From Bretschneidera sinensis (lineage: Eukaryota; Streptophyta; Magnoliopsida; Brassicales; Akaniaceae): a stretch of 64,000 bases of DNA. The position numbers and the translations under genes are program-made. The notes below the pieces were generated by a model. It was not told where the DNA came from. It searched no databases and saw nothing but the letters and a program-made list of their open reading frames with translations. Shown piece after piece: positions 31,560-42,860 of the stretch. Within the stretch, counting starts at the first letter, position 1; the number at the start of each line of letters is the position of its first letter. The DNA lies in the NCBI GenBank assembly GCA_023935145.1, contig CM043698.1, positions 18,727,001-18,791,000 of the forward strand, given 5' to 3'.

Positions 31560-31965
31560 AAAAAATATTATGTTTGGCCACATCTCTATGTTTATTTTTT
31601 CCAAAAGTATACCTCATATTCTATTATTAAAAAATAATCGTATCATTATTTTTTTTCTCCTTTCTCTTTCTTCTTTCCTTCGTCTTCATCTCTTTTCTAT
31701 TTGCTCTATTCTCACCAATTGATCAAGGTATATATTTTTTTCTTAATTTATTAAGTAATTCAAATTAAATTTTTATTCACATTTAATTTTAGATCTAACT
31801 AAATTAATTCATTTTTTTTATTTTTAAATTAAATTGAATTTATCTAAATTATTGTGATTATGAGATATTTAAATAATCCTAATTAATTATTAATATATAT
31901 GTTAAATTAAAGTCCAAATATTTATTTAAAATAGAATTTAAGTTAAATTCGAATAATCCTAATTA
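31560..31965. other. AT-rich intergenic DNA upstream of the ESSS-like gene
   Basis: No gene seen; very low complexity. Confidence 0.5.
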
Positions 31966-31976
31966 ATAATAATAAC

Positions 31977-32046
<70 letters not shown>
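31966..32046. repeat. Palindromic (AAT)n/(ATT)n microsatellite
   Basis: About eleven AAT units (one interrupted) run directly into about sixteen ATT units, so the two halves are self-complementary and could form a hairpin. Confidence 0.9.
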
Positions 32047-32121
32047 GATTTTGAAACTGAGCCAAAATAAATACAAAATTAATGGATTTGATTTTTAAAT
32101 TCAAATGATCCAAATTTCAAA

Positions 32122-32127
<6 letters not shown>

Positions 32128-32157
<30 letters not shown>
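32128..32157. repeat. (TA)n microsatellite
   Basis: About 15 uninterrupted TA units. Confidence 0.9.
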
Positions 32158-32159
<2 letters not shown>

Positions 32160-32639
32160 TATTTTATTAATTTAAAAAATATAAAATTAGAGAAAAAAGT
32201 CAATGCACCAAACAAATAACAACTTATCATATCTTCGATTAAAAAAAAACTTATTATATCATTTATGAAGAGCTCGGTTCTCTAAATATTTTCTACTTTT
32301 ATATGTATAGATATGTTGTTCGGGTAAATTAAAATCTTCCATGTTAGGTGTAGAATCCGATTTTCTCTTTGAATTTTTTTTTTTTATATATTCTCTTTCT
32401 CTCACGGTATTTAGGCAGCAACCAACACCAATAAAACTTTCTCTCTCATCCATCGATATATGTTTGAACTAATATTATGAATAATATTAATTCAAACAAA
32501 TATGTTAAATGAAATTAATATTCAATTCAATTATATCTCGTGAAGCAAAAGCGACACTAGAATATTGCAGATTCCTTTTACATTCACGCGGATTAAAGGG
32601 AGCTCACCTAAATGTAAGAAGAAAGAGTTATGGAATAAC

Positions 32640-33420
32640 TAGTTTTTAAACATATGCTCATGCATGGGTTCGTTTAATTATGCAAACAGCCCAAAATTCA
32701 CTTATACAGTATTTTAGGTCCAATATTGCTCTTTTCAAGACCATACTTTCTTATTCTCTCTTGTGAATCCTTAAGCAAACCAATAAAAATCAAAGCGGAC
32801 TTGTATAAGGTAAATATTCCAAGGCACATCCAGAACACTAATCAATAAATTTGTAAAGCCTAGCCAACCAATTTTGGTTTCAGAAGTGAACTCAAAAGTG
32901 GTAAAGTTATGGAGCATACATTTACAAGCATTAACACTGCTTCTGTTACTTTCAACATAAAAAGTGTATTGCATCCGAAAACACATGTATTGCCTAATAA
33001 ATACTGAGGGGGAAACACAACGCAAAAATGAGGAAAAAAGAGATTAAGTAGCTTATAAACAATGACATGCTTTTGAGCATTACACACAGAACTAATCTAT
33101 TTTTTTTTTACAGAGCAAACATAATCAATATATAATTAACAAGTAAAGTAGTTGCACAATCAGGGATAATACAAGCTAAAAAAAATTCCTTAGCATAGTA
33201 AATAGAAAAACAAAGAACAAAGATTCCTAAGGACAACTTCAAACATGTAGTCTGAAAATGAAAATGAAAACAAAAAATTGTATTCTTCAGCTGCTACAAT
33301 CTCAATGCTCAGAATCACCATAGCAGAACCCAACTGAAGGCCAGAACACCCACAAATCTGCTTGAAATTAAATAGTAAACAGAGCAACGCTGAACAGTTT
33401 TCATAGAGACAATACAATTT
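32640..33420. repeat. Duplicated noncoding block related to 41765-42860
   Basis: Starts with 'tagtttttaaac' as at 41769 and shares long stretches with it ('ccaataaaaatcaaa', 'gtgtattgcatc', 'acagagcaaacataatcaa'). Part also matches 10560-10870. At 33290-33400 it runs into sequence that in the other copy is found only after the transposon nest, at 55510. No gene. Confidence 0.7.
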
Positions 33421-33479
33421 TGCACATGTTTTTCCACGTAAAAGAGATGTGACATTATTTCTTCTGGCATCTAAATTGA

Positions 33480-34735
33480 CTTATTCCAACCAGAAACTGG
33501 CTCAAAATCATAAGGCACAGAAACTGGCTCAAAAACTGACTTATCTTCTTCCCATCCCTCTACTCCTCTTTCTCCCTCTCACAACAACCATGTCAATCAT
33601 AAGGCACTCATGATATAATAACAACCTATACAATATCCGTCCTTTTCAGCTCTCCCTGTTAAAGGGTAGGTACCCTACCTTCAAAGTCAGCCCCATTTTT
33701 CTTTTTCCTATTTCACTTCCCTTTTCAACTCTCTTTTTACCTCTCCATGCTCTTCTTTATTTTCTAACCCAACAGGAGACTCTGTTTAGATTACAAACCC
33801 TTTTTAGTAACCTTTCCTTCAAAACCATCATCCCCAGAAGAAAAAAAGAACACTGTTTCTTTCTCTTTTACTGCATTATATATTATTTTTTCTTTCATTA
33901 ACCTGACTTGAAGTAGTAGTAGTAGGCTCTGCAATTTCATTACCTCTGATTTCTATCAACTCTAGAGTTATCGTACTAAAAAGCCTATATCTTCTTCCCC
34001 TCCCTCTATTCCTCTTTGCCCCTCCCACAACAACCATGCAAATCATAAGGCATTCATGATATAATAAGAACCCACATAGTAACCCAATAGGAGACTCTGT
34101 TTAGATTACAAACCCTTTTTAGTAACCTTTCCTTCAAAACCATCATCCCAGAAGAAAAAAAGAACACTATTTCTTTCTCTTTTCCTGCATTCTATATTAT
34201 TTTTTCTTTCATTAACCTGACTTGAAGTAGTAGCAGTAAGCTCTGCAATTTCATTACCTCTGATTTCTATCAACCCTAGAGTTATTGTTCTAAAAAGTCT
34301 ATATCTTCCTCCCCTCCCTCTATTCCTTTTTCCCCCTCTCACAACAACCATGCAAATCATAAGGCATTCATGATATAGTAAGAACCCACATAGTATCCTT
34401 CCTTTTCAGTTCTCTTTGTTAAAGGGTAGGTACCCTACCTTCAAAAGTCTTAGACCCATTTTTCTTTTTTCTATTTTACTTTCCTTTTCAGCTCTCTTTT
34501 TCTCTCTCCTTTGTTTTTCTTTGTTTACAAACCCAACAGGAATTTTTTTGTCTGAAACTAAGAACCTAGACAGAGTTGAGAGAGAGAGACAGTCTATATG
34601 CTACCTATTCCCACTTAAGTTCTGTTTGTATGATGACAAAATGAGCCAGAAAATAATCAAAAATAAAACTAAGGCTTATACTTCTCACTGTCAGTAAAGT
34701 AAATTAACAATACTACTAAACAGTCCCAACACTAT
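33480..34735. repeat. Pyrimidine-rich block with ~315-bp tandem units, copy 1
   Basis: Two to three diverged tandem units of about 315 bp, recognisable by 'ggagactctgtttag', 'cttgaagtagtag' and 'cataaggca.tcatgatata'. The whole block is repeated at about 56660-58090. The short minus-strand frame at 34106-34360 falls in this repeat and is not supported as a gene. Confidence 0.75.
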
Positions 34736-35180
34736 GATAACCACACCTAAGGAAACGAAGATCATAATTGCAATGAATAAAAAATTAAAGACAAATATTC
34801 ATAATACAGAAAATTGTAACCAATTTTTTTAGCACCCAAACAGAAGCAAGTCAACTGCTGCCCTGGCGCCAGCTCATCATCATCAGATCCTATGCGATCA
34901 AGGAGTTCTCCATTGTTACTAAGTTTGGTTCAAGTTTGATGGCAAAGCCTAGCTTATTCGCTATGTCGATTGCTTTTAGATGCCAAGATGGTGATGGTCT
35001 GGAATTTTGAGGGAAAGTGATTGTGAGTTTAGGTCTAGAGAAAGAAAGAGGGAGGTTGCTGGGCAACAGTGAAGTCCCAAACAGATCAATGAAATCCAAA
35101 AAAACAAATTAAAAAAACTAAAACAGGGTCAAGATTAATACAAATTTTAGATCAAAACGAAAAAATCTAAAAGTTTATTC
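34735..35180 (-). other. Paralogous segment with 58430-58840, possible exon remnant
   Basis: The minus-strand frame 34890-35099 (containing SFSRPKLTITFPQNSRPS and IANKLGFAIKLEPN) keeps part of its reading sense in the copy at 58560-58760, where it is damaged. I do not recognise a family. Compared with the second copy, about 300 bases (58112-58408) are missing here near 34745. It could be an exon or 5' region of a duplicated gene, or chance. Confidence 0.25.
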
Positions 35181-35203
35181 TTGCTGGGCTTCAAGAAGAA
35201 AGT

Positions 35204-35461
35204 ACACATTAAATATTGGAGATTCAATCATATTAGTGTCACAATGAGCGGGTACGATAGCGATGAAGCGATGTTATCGCTGTTGGGAATGAGGATTGGC
35301 AGTTTGAGAGTATTATCACAGAGGAAGATTTGCAGAGCAAACATGACATTGTTTTCCTTGTAGACGAAGTTGATATACATATTCTTCCATGACTGAAGAG
35401 GAGCGTAGGCAGAGACTTGATGGATGGTAAAGAGATAGATATTCTCGTATATGATGATACT
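35204..35461 (+). pseudogene. B3-like small gene copy E1, plus-strand arm of an inverted repeat
   Basis: Starts with the family leader ('tattggagattcaatcatattagtgtcac') and ATG at 35245 (MSGYDSDEAMLSLLG), then a 1-base deletion near codon 14 shifts the frame. The copy stops abruptly after the DILVYDDDT codons. It meets a minus-strand copy truncated at the same codons, making a tail-to-tail palindrome. Confidence 0.8.
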
Positions 35462-35716
35462 ACAATTTGAAAGTCCTTTGTATCATCATCATATACGAGA
35501 ATATCTCTCTTTACCATCCATCCAGTCTCTGACTTTGCACCTCTTCAGTCCTTGAAGAATATGTATATCACCTTCCTCTGCAAAGAAAACAGTGTCATGT
35601 TCGCTCTGCAAATCTTCCTCTGTGATAATTCTCTCAAATCGCCAATCCTCATTCCCAAACAGCGATAACATTGCTTCATCGCTACCGTACCCGCTCAATG
35701 TTGCACCAACTTTCAC
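35462..35716 (-). pseudogene. B3-like small gene copy E2, minus-strand arm of an inverted repeat
   Basis: Reads MKVGATLSGYGSDEAMLSLFGNEDWRFERIITEEDL and on to KVRDWMDGKER, with a 2-base loss after KE that breaks the frame before the usual DILVYDDD. Same truncation point as E1. The 3' half of the gene is absent from both arms, so neither can make the whole domain. Confidence 0.8.
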
Positions 35717-35929
35717 CGGAACTTACGTCCCTTTTTTCTTATCATTCTATTTCCAGGGGAGTAAATATATACGGCTAAAAATAAATACACTGCTAAAATA
35801 TGAATCAATGAAATCCAGCAAGAATGGAAAGAATATTTACAAGATTTTGTCTATACAAGGTAAGAAAATATTACTTTAAATTCAATTTTTGATAACCTGT
35901 TAAATTATAGGATACTAATAAGTTCAAGG

Positions 35930-36140
35930 GATAATTGCACCAGAGGTCCTTGAATTATTAGTGTGTACCACTTAAATCCTCATTCTATCAATTTGGCATC
36001 GATCTGAAATCCTTAACCTCAATTAGTTGCAATGTAACACTTTCAAAAGCATCATCAATTTAAGGAAATTTTCTTAAAACTTTAAAATAAAATGAATTTG
36101 ATCATGATTTTTTATACACATACAAATGTAAATGTTAATA
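35930..36140. mobile_element. MITE-like repeat, left part only
   Basis: Matches the start of the elements at 8545 and 40659 and is replaced by copia relic R2 at about 36141, close to the position where the copy at 12279 gives way to relic R1. Confidence 0.5.
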
Positions 36141-36377
36141 TATCGTTGGGTTTATAATGTGAAAGTTCATCGTGATGGTACTGTTGACTAATTGAAAGTT
36201 CGTCTAGTAGCAAAAGGATATACACAAGCATATATGGTATTGATTATGCTAAAACGTTCTCTCTTGTGGCTAGGATTACATTTGTTCGTGTTTTTATCTC
36301 AAGAATGTTTTCCTCAGTGTTCTCTAAAGGAGGAAGTTTACATGGAGCAATATCTTGGAAGTTTTGCTATGGGCTAC
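36141..36377 (+). pseudogene. Old copia relic R2, first part (RT)
   Basis: Begins in the reverse transcriptase region (VHRDGTVD, then a stop, VRLVAKGYTQ, and after frameshifts EEVYMEQYLG). It is interrupted by a small LTR element at 36378 and resumes at 38692 with the KKSLYGLKQ region. Everything upstream in the element is missing. Confidence 0.8.
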
Positions 36378-36717
36378 TGATGGGGTACAGAAAGGTGTGG
36401 GGGCAAGTTTGTAATTTTGTAATATGGAGGCAAGTTTGTAATTTTATAATATGGGGCAAATTGTATTAGGATTAGGGTTTTGTAATTTACAGTATTGGTT
36501 TAGGATTAGGGTTCCCACAAAATCTCTATATAACAGATCCCTATGTTACTTTTTGAATTAGTTTTGAATAAATAAAATCATATTGATATTGGGTATCAAT
36601 TCCTCTCGACTTCCAATGTAGCTTGGCTTCTTTTCTTATTTCCAAGATAGCCTGGTTTTCTCTTCCAAGGTAGCCTGGTTTATATCTCTATCATTTCACT
36701 TTATTTGTTCTACATCA
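36378..36717 (+). repeat. Left LTR of the RRM-carrying element
   Basis: Starts TGATGGGGTACAG and ends CTACATCA. TATA-like 'ctctatataaca' near 36522. The repeated motif 'gtagcctggtt' occurs about three times in the 3' part. Confidence 0.85.
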
Positions 36718-36720
36718 GTT

Positions 36721-36732
36721 TGGTATCAGAGC
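36721..36732 (+). other. Primer binding site (initiator Met tRNA) of the RRM-carrying element
   Basis: TGGTATCAGAGC three bases after the LTR end. Confidence 0.85.
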
Positions 36733-37494
36733 CTAAACAGATCCCCAAACTCAAATTCGAAAACAAACCCACATATACAACCATCCCATAAACACAGTAC
36801 ACAATCTGCCCAAACACAGATCCACGAACCAAACAGAGCCTTAGGCCAAAACAGCTTAAACGCAGATTCGTCGTTTTTAAGTGATCTCTAAACCGCACCG
36901 CCTCCACCAAGGGACTCACCACCCTGAACCGACTACAACTTGAAAATTCCAAGGCCATGCACCGCCAGCCGCCTCCTCCACGCGCAGCAGCTGACTAGCC
37001 CACTCTGACCGGAATCGCTTGATCTTGTCACCCGTGGACCCGACACACCACTTCCACGCCAGCAACACCCGGAATCTACTATAACAGCCGCCATCTGTTT
37101 CCCTTCAATCTCCCACCCCGGCAACTTCACTTCGGTCCGTATCCACCGTTGCAATTGCCTACCTCAGAAGACTACCACTGTCACTGCCAGCCCTAGTTGC
37201 CGTCGCCCTCACTGCCGTCCAACATCGCCACCAGCGCCAGCGCGACAATATTTCTTTATTTTTCCCTCTGTTAACAGAGGGAAGACAATACTGCTATGCT
37301 GTTGTAATTTTCTTTTTAATTTTTAGAGAAAACAAAAAGGAATGGGTTGTGTTAGTCAAAGTGGGAGAGAGAGAGTGAAAAAAAAAATAAAAAGTGGTGA
37401 CTAATGATGAAAGAGAATGGGCCTGGGAGAGAGACAAGAGAGTGAAAAAAAAAAAAAAAAAAGAGAGAAGATGGTCAGAAAGTGAAGTGGGAAG

Positions 37495-37965
37495 GTGAAA
37501 AAAAAATTGTATCCACGAGTAATGGGTTCAAACCAAATCCTTTGTGTGACCATTCATGATGTATTATATCCGATCACACAAGATGTATTGCATAAAGTTT
37601 TTGATCTATATGAGTTTGCTGAGAAAATTATTATCTCACAAACTGATTATGATTTTCAAGCCATTGTGCAATTTGCTAGGCACCAAGATGCTTTTTGAGC
37701 TAAAACAAAGTTGAATGGCCATTGTATTTACAACTATTGTTGTTGGATGACGATTGGGTATTACTCACCAAGAGAACCAATTCTGCCCAACAAGGCTTTT
37801 CTCGAGCTCCAAAAGGTATTTGATATGGTTTCTAAGAGAATAGAAAGTTTCACCGTCGATTTTAATCACAATTGTGGTTTTATTCCACGCCATCAAAGCA
37901 GGTTAATTATGCTCACTTCCAATCTGAGAACCAAGAAGATGAAGTTTCCAAGATCATTGACTTAG
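37495..37965 (+). pseudogene. RRM domain like polypyrimidine tract-binding protein, inside the LTR element
   Basis: One frame broken by a single TGA at 37696. The first part (NQILCVTIHDVLYPITQDVLHKVF, then FAEKIIISQTDYDFQAIVQFARHQDAF) and the part after the stop (AKTKLNGHCIYNYCCWMTIGYY) follow the plant PTB second-RRM pattern 'LLVTIH..LYPIT..VLHQVFSPYG.VEKI...', including the RNP-like FQAIVQF strand and the CC pair. After the RRM come an ~40-residue segment of unknown type and, in shifted frames, an acidic region. PTBs bind CU-rich RNA in the nucleus and regulate splicing. Here it is probably a captured host fragment that has decayed. It might also be an old coding part of this element family. 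Confidence 0.65.
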
Positions 37966-38346
37966 AGATGCCTAACAACACGCCTGAAGTCTTTTTCGAA
38001 CAATTGAGACAACGGATTGCAAGCATGCCCAAGACAAGGATGAGGAGGTGAGCAATGTTGAATTTGGTAATCTAGATATTGAAAAGACGGTCAATGAAGA
38101 AAGTACGCAGGAACAAACTTCCAAGCCACGAAAAAGATTGAAGAGATGATTAAGGCAGTGGTTGATATGCATCCTCCTAGTGTTGATTTTATCTTGCCTA
38201 TGATGTTTGTACCCCATCATTTTCTTTTAGTTGAGACCTCATTTTTTAAGTCTTGCGTGACTATACTGCATTTCTACAAATATCACAGTTATTACCACTT
38301 CTTCACTTCAAAACTCGAGGTCAAGTTTTTTCTAAGTGGTGGAGAA

Positions 38347-38686
38347 TAATAGGGTACAGAAGGGTACGGGGGCAAGTTTGTAATTTTTTAATATGGAGGC
38401 AAGTTTGGATTTTTATAATATGGGGCAAATTGTATTAGAATTAGGGTTTCGTTATTTACAATATTGGTTTAGGATTAGGGTTCCCAAAAAATCTCTGTAT
38501 AAGAAATCCTTATGTTACTTTTCGAATGAACTTTGAATAAATAAAAATATATTGATATTGGGCATCAATTACTCTCAACCTCCAGGGTAGCCTAGCTTCA
38601 TTTCCTATCCCAGGTAGCCTGGTTTTCTATTCCACGGGGTAGCCTGGGTTCTATCTCTATCCTTTCACTTTATTTGTTCTACATTA
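38347..38686 (+). repeat. Right LTR of the RRM-carrying element
   Basis: Same length as the left LTR and clearly homologous along it, with scattered substitutions. Its start has changed from TGATGGGG to TAATAGGG and its end from CATCA to CATTA, so the element is fairly old. Confidence 0.8.
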
Positions 38687-38691
38687 GCTAC

Positions 38692-38896
38692 TCTTTCGAT
38701 TGAAGAAGTCGCTATATGGTTTGAAACAATATCCTAGCATGGTTTGGCAAGTTTAGGGAAGTAGTGATTGATTTTGGTCTTAGTAGATGTGGTGTAGATC
38801 ATTGTCTTTTACAAACATAGTCAAACGGATAGGATATTGTTGATTGTGTATGTGGATGATATTATGATCACAAAAGACGATAAGGAGGGAAATATT
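38692..38896 (+). pseudogene. Old copia relic R2, second part (RT)
   Basis: Continues the reverse transcriptase of R2 (damaged KKSLYGLKQ, then VIDFGLSRCGVDHCLLQT-type sequence and a YVDDI box near 38860 in broken frames) and stops near 38896, where duplicated noncoding sequence begins. Confidence 0.8.
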
Positions 38897-39330
38897 AAAC
38901 CACCGCATAACTAATATCTAAAGACCAACCAGTACTACAAAGGCCATTAAACACTCACCTTAAATGTTGAAGAAGACAAAGCATGGAAGAAAACTGGGGC
39001 TGAGAGAGAGAAATATAAGTAATTTATGTTATTGATGATGAAAAAGGGTAGATAGAGGAGAGGAAACTTACTCTGTAGGGTGAATTTTACAGTGCATTCA
39101 AAAACTCAGAATACTTTTGATCTCAAAAAGCAATAAAAAAAAGGTTTTAGTCAAAAACTCAAAATGGCAATCAAAAGTTCAAAAGACAATTGTAAGGTAA
39201 GTTGGATTAAAATGTCAAACCGAGACAATAAGCAGGGCACTAACACCATCATTAGTAGCTCATATTGGAGAAGTGTAACTAACCTTCATATGCCTAAATG
39301 AAAAAGAAAAGAAATACACCGTCATGAAAT
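38897..39330. repeat. Duplicated noncoding block related to 59880-60070 and 56300-56480
   Basis: The first half ('aaccaccgcataactaatatc') matches 59881-60070. The second half (from about 39118) matches 56300-56480, and the end matches 10840-10890. The two source regions are 3.5 kb apart in the other copy, so a deletion or rearrangement joined them here or separated them there. Confidence 0.7.
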
Positions 39331-39359
39331 AATCTAAATAAATTTCTTAATCAAGTGGT

Positions 39360-39655
39360 TTTCTTTTCTTTTTTTGAGAAGAAATGCTGAAACTTCATTA
39401 CGAAGAGCAATGCTCCAATACAATAGAAGGAAAGACAAACTCAAGTGGGGATTCAACCCACAAAGAAAAATTCACCACAGTTAACTCATGCTTAGCAAAA
39501 ACATCGGCAGCATAGTTTGCTTTTCTATTCACATGAGATAAAGTTTAATTATCCAAAGAAGATAACATAAACTTAATGTCTTCAACAAATGGCCCCGTGG
39601 TTGCAAGAACATAATCATGTGATTTTTCAATCCTAGCTAACCACATTGCTTTTAT
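39360..39655 (-). pseudogene. LINE RNase H fragment, damaged paralogue
   Basis: Nucleotide copy of 10936-11232 with an extra ~13-base insertion near 39458 and several small changes that break the frame. Same position relative to the B3-like gene. Confidence 0.6.
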
Positions 39656-40083
39656 TATAACCTCATTCATGATATCATGCTTGAATCATAAACTTTGAGA
39701 GAAAAAAGTCATAATAAAATATGAAGTAATAAATAAATGAATAACTGCTAGCAAAAAAGTAAAATAAATAGATATTGAAATAAAATTATAATTCAATAAA
39801 GTAAATCCCACATAAAACTTTGCTCGAATCACTAGAATTTGAACAATTTGATAGGTCTACAAGATCTTCCAATTTTTTTCCGATTGAAAACTTTGGGAAG
39901 AATCCAATTATTTTTTTATTGCAAGAGAAAATCAACTTATATATATTTTTTAATACATGGTCTTGGGAGAAAGCAAATCTTTGGCAAGAGATTCTCTTTC
40001 CTAGTCAATTACTTCTCTTAGGTTAAAACTTTAACGACCAACATTGCAAATTGACCTTCTGAAACCAATCTGTTGTCCTACCG

Positions 40084-40446
40084 TCAATCCTTTTTTTCAT
40101 ACAATTCAGTTGTGTCCCTAAGATAATAATAAGGTCTTTCAAATTTCAACTTCAATTTGAAAGAGTCCTTTGTATCACCATCATATACGAGAATATCTAT
40201 CTCTTTACCATCCATCAAGTCTCTGCCTTCGCTCCTCTTAAGTCCTGGAAGAATATGTATATCAACTTCTTCTACAAGGAAAACAATGTCATGTTTGCTC
40301 TGCAAATCTTCCTCTGTGATAATTCTCTCAAACTGCCAATCCCCATTCCCAAGAAGTGAGAACATTACTTCATCGCTATCGTACCCGCTCATTGTGACAC
40401 TAATCTGATCAAATCTCCAGTATAAAGGGTGTCTTTGTTGCACCAA
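40084..40446 (-). pseudogene. B3-like small gene, copy F (C-terminal frameshift)
   Basis: Very close to copy D (11633-12013). The natural start is the Met at about 40392 (MSGYDSDEVMFSLLGNGDW), because the 18 codons before it read the family's untranslated leader. It ends at TTELYEKKD because the T run is one base shorter than in D, which removes the last ~20 residues. Copy B has the same defect. The rest of the domain is intact, so it could still make a truncated protein. Confidence 0.6.
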
Positions 40447-40658
40447 CTTTCACCGAAACTTATGTCCCTTTTTTATTATCATTCTATTTCCAGGGGAGTA
40501 AATATATACCTTCTAAAAATAAATGCACTGCTAAAATTTGAATCAATGAAATCCCAGCAAGAATGAAAAGAATATTTACATGATTTTGTTTATACAAGGT
40601 GAGAAAATATTACATTAAATTTAATTTTTGATAACCCCTTAAATTATAGGATACTAAT

Positions 40659-41210
40659 AAGTTCAAGGGATAATTGCACCGCAGGTCCTTGAATTATTAT
40701 TGGGTACCACTTAAATCCTCATTCTATTAATTTGGCATCGATCAAAAATCCTCAACCTCAATTAGTTGCAATGTAACACTTTCAAAAGCATTACTTATTA
40801 AACGAAATTTTCTTAAAACCTTAAAAAGAAAATGAATTTGATCATGATTTTTTATACACATGCAAATATGAATGTGATATATCGTAAGGAAAAAAAAAAC
40901 AATACAACGATCTTTCCTTATTTTTTTACTATTAAAATTTTGAAAACTACAAAATACAGTACATTAGTGAAAAATTCTCACAAATAATTATATTACATCT
41001 AAATGGTTTCTAGATTTTACTTCAATCTTGTTTTGGTTTACTCACCCATTCTAATTGAAAAAAGTATCAATTTAATCGATGAAGAGGATAACATTATAAT
41101 TAATTAAAAATTTGAAGATCTCTATTGCCAAATTTGCAATTTAGAGACCTAAATGATGGGCGTCCATAATTTAAAGATGGCTAGTGCAATTTCCACTAAG
41201 TTCAAATACA
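40659..41210. mobile_element. MITE-like repeat, complete copy
   Basis: Second full copy of the element at 8545-9099, with the same imperfect inverted ends and without an ORF. Confidence 0.45.
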
Positions 41211-41339
41211 AATATATTTTTAATCTAATTTATAGTTATGTTTACATATTATATAATGTGCAAAAAATCATAATGTAATTAATTATTTTAATTAGTAGCA
41301 CTTTTGTCCCTCATTGAACAATTAATGCTACTAGTTGGC

Positions 41340-42860
41340 ACGGTAGCCCTCTCCCCATTCAACACCACCTCATCTAATATGAAAGCCTGATTTGCGATCT
41401 CCATGACAAGTCAGAGACACATAAGGGTTTATCATATAGGGAACAATCAACTAGATACTATCTAATTGAGTAGAATGAAAATTATGGATCCCATAATTAT
41501 ATAAGCTGTAAGGATCATTTCTGTGATTCCCAAACCTAAAATAGAGAAAAAATTCTAGACTTCTTCATTTTGGTAAAAATTTTAAAAAATTGGAAGGGAA
41601 GAACAATACTTTAGGAGCATTAAATAATTCATTTACTCAAGAAGTATTGAATAATCTATACTCCGAAAGTATTGCTCATTCTTTTCACATGAATGTGGAG
41701 TCCACTCATTAATTTTTATAAAAGGCCCACATGAATATGAGGGGAATGAACAATACTCTTGAATAACTAGTTTTTAAACCCTTGCATCGCTTAATGCAAA
41801 CTACCAAAACATCACTTATCTAGTATTCTTAGTCCAAAATTGCTCTTTGCAATACTATACTTTCTTATTCTCGTGTGTTCCTTGAGCAAACCAATAAAAA
41901 TCAAAATGGACCTATATAAGGTAAATATTGCAAGGCATATCCATAACATTAAACAATGAATTTGTAAAGCCTAAGCCAACCAATCTTGGTTCCAAAAGTG
42001 ATCTTAAAAGAGGTATATCAGAAAAAGTGGCTTCATAGAAGACACAAGTAACCAAAGAGACATCCAAAGAAATGTGAGTTTGGGATTGCTATAGTGTTTT
42101 CAAATGTAGTGTTTCGTAAACTACATTTTCAAGTTAGTTTCAGTAATTAAAATGTTTGGTAAAATTAGATGTCAAAGTGTTGTGGTTACTTAAATCTAAA
42201 ATAGACATAATAATGTTATTGTCTCTATCGTTGTAAAGTGCAATAAAGAATGAATTTTCATTCGGTCAAAGGACAATTTTGGATATGTTTAATAGTCATT
42301 AACAGCACGCTTGGAATAGATTTTGAAAAATCCACGTTTTGTACCATAACTTTTGCTAACACCGTTAATAACTAAGTTTTACCAAACACAAATTTAGATT
42401 TTTGCGGTTAAAAAAGCAGATTGTCACTCCACTACAATACAAAACGTACTCGAAGTTTCAGAGAATGCATTTATAAACATTAACATTACATATGTTACTT
42501 TCATCAGAAAAATGTATTGCATCTAAAAACATATTTATTGCCAAATAAATAATAGGGGGAAATCTAGAAAAAAAAAAAACAAAGGGGAAAAGTGATTAAA
42601 TAGCTTATAAACAAAAATATACCTTTAAGCATTATACACAATACTTATCTAATTTTCTTTTTCTTTTACAGGGAAAACATAATCAACTTACTAACAAAAG
42701 TAAAGTAATTGTACAATCAAGGATCATAAAAGCTAAAAAAAAGCCTCGTTAGCATAATAAATAGAGCTATAAAGAACAAAGATGTCTAAGGACAAAACTT
42801 ACAACACCTAGTCTGATCTCCAAGGTAAGAAAGAAGAAAAAAATCAAAAAAAAATTATTA
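41340..42860. repeat. Duplicated noncoding block, no gene
   Basis: 41340-41560 matches 2740-2960 and 9480-9700. 41765-42860 matches 32640-33290 (and partly 10150-10870). The block is broken at about 42860 by the transposon nest and its continuation appears after 55505. Confidence 0.7.

Larger units (their letters stand above)
36378..38686 (+). mobile_element. Small non-autonomous LTR element with a PTB-like RRM
   Basis: 2,309 bp with two 340-bp LTRs (36378-36717 and 38347-38686), flanked by the 5-bp duplication GCTAC (36373-36377 and 38687-38691). Primer site TGGTATCAGAGC at 36721. A GC-rich leader (36890-37240) is followed by a region with RRM coding sequence. There is no protease, integrase or reverse transcriptase, so it needs enzymes in trans. 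The 3' end ('aagtggtggagaata', a damaged purine tract) is shared with the element at 43600, so both belong to one superfamily of small elements. Confidence 0.85.
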
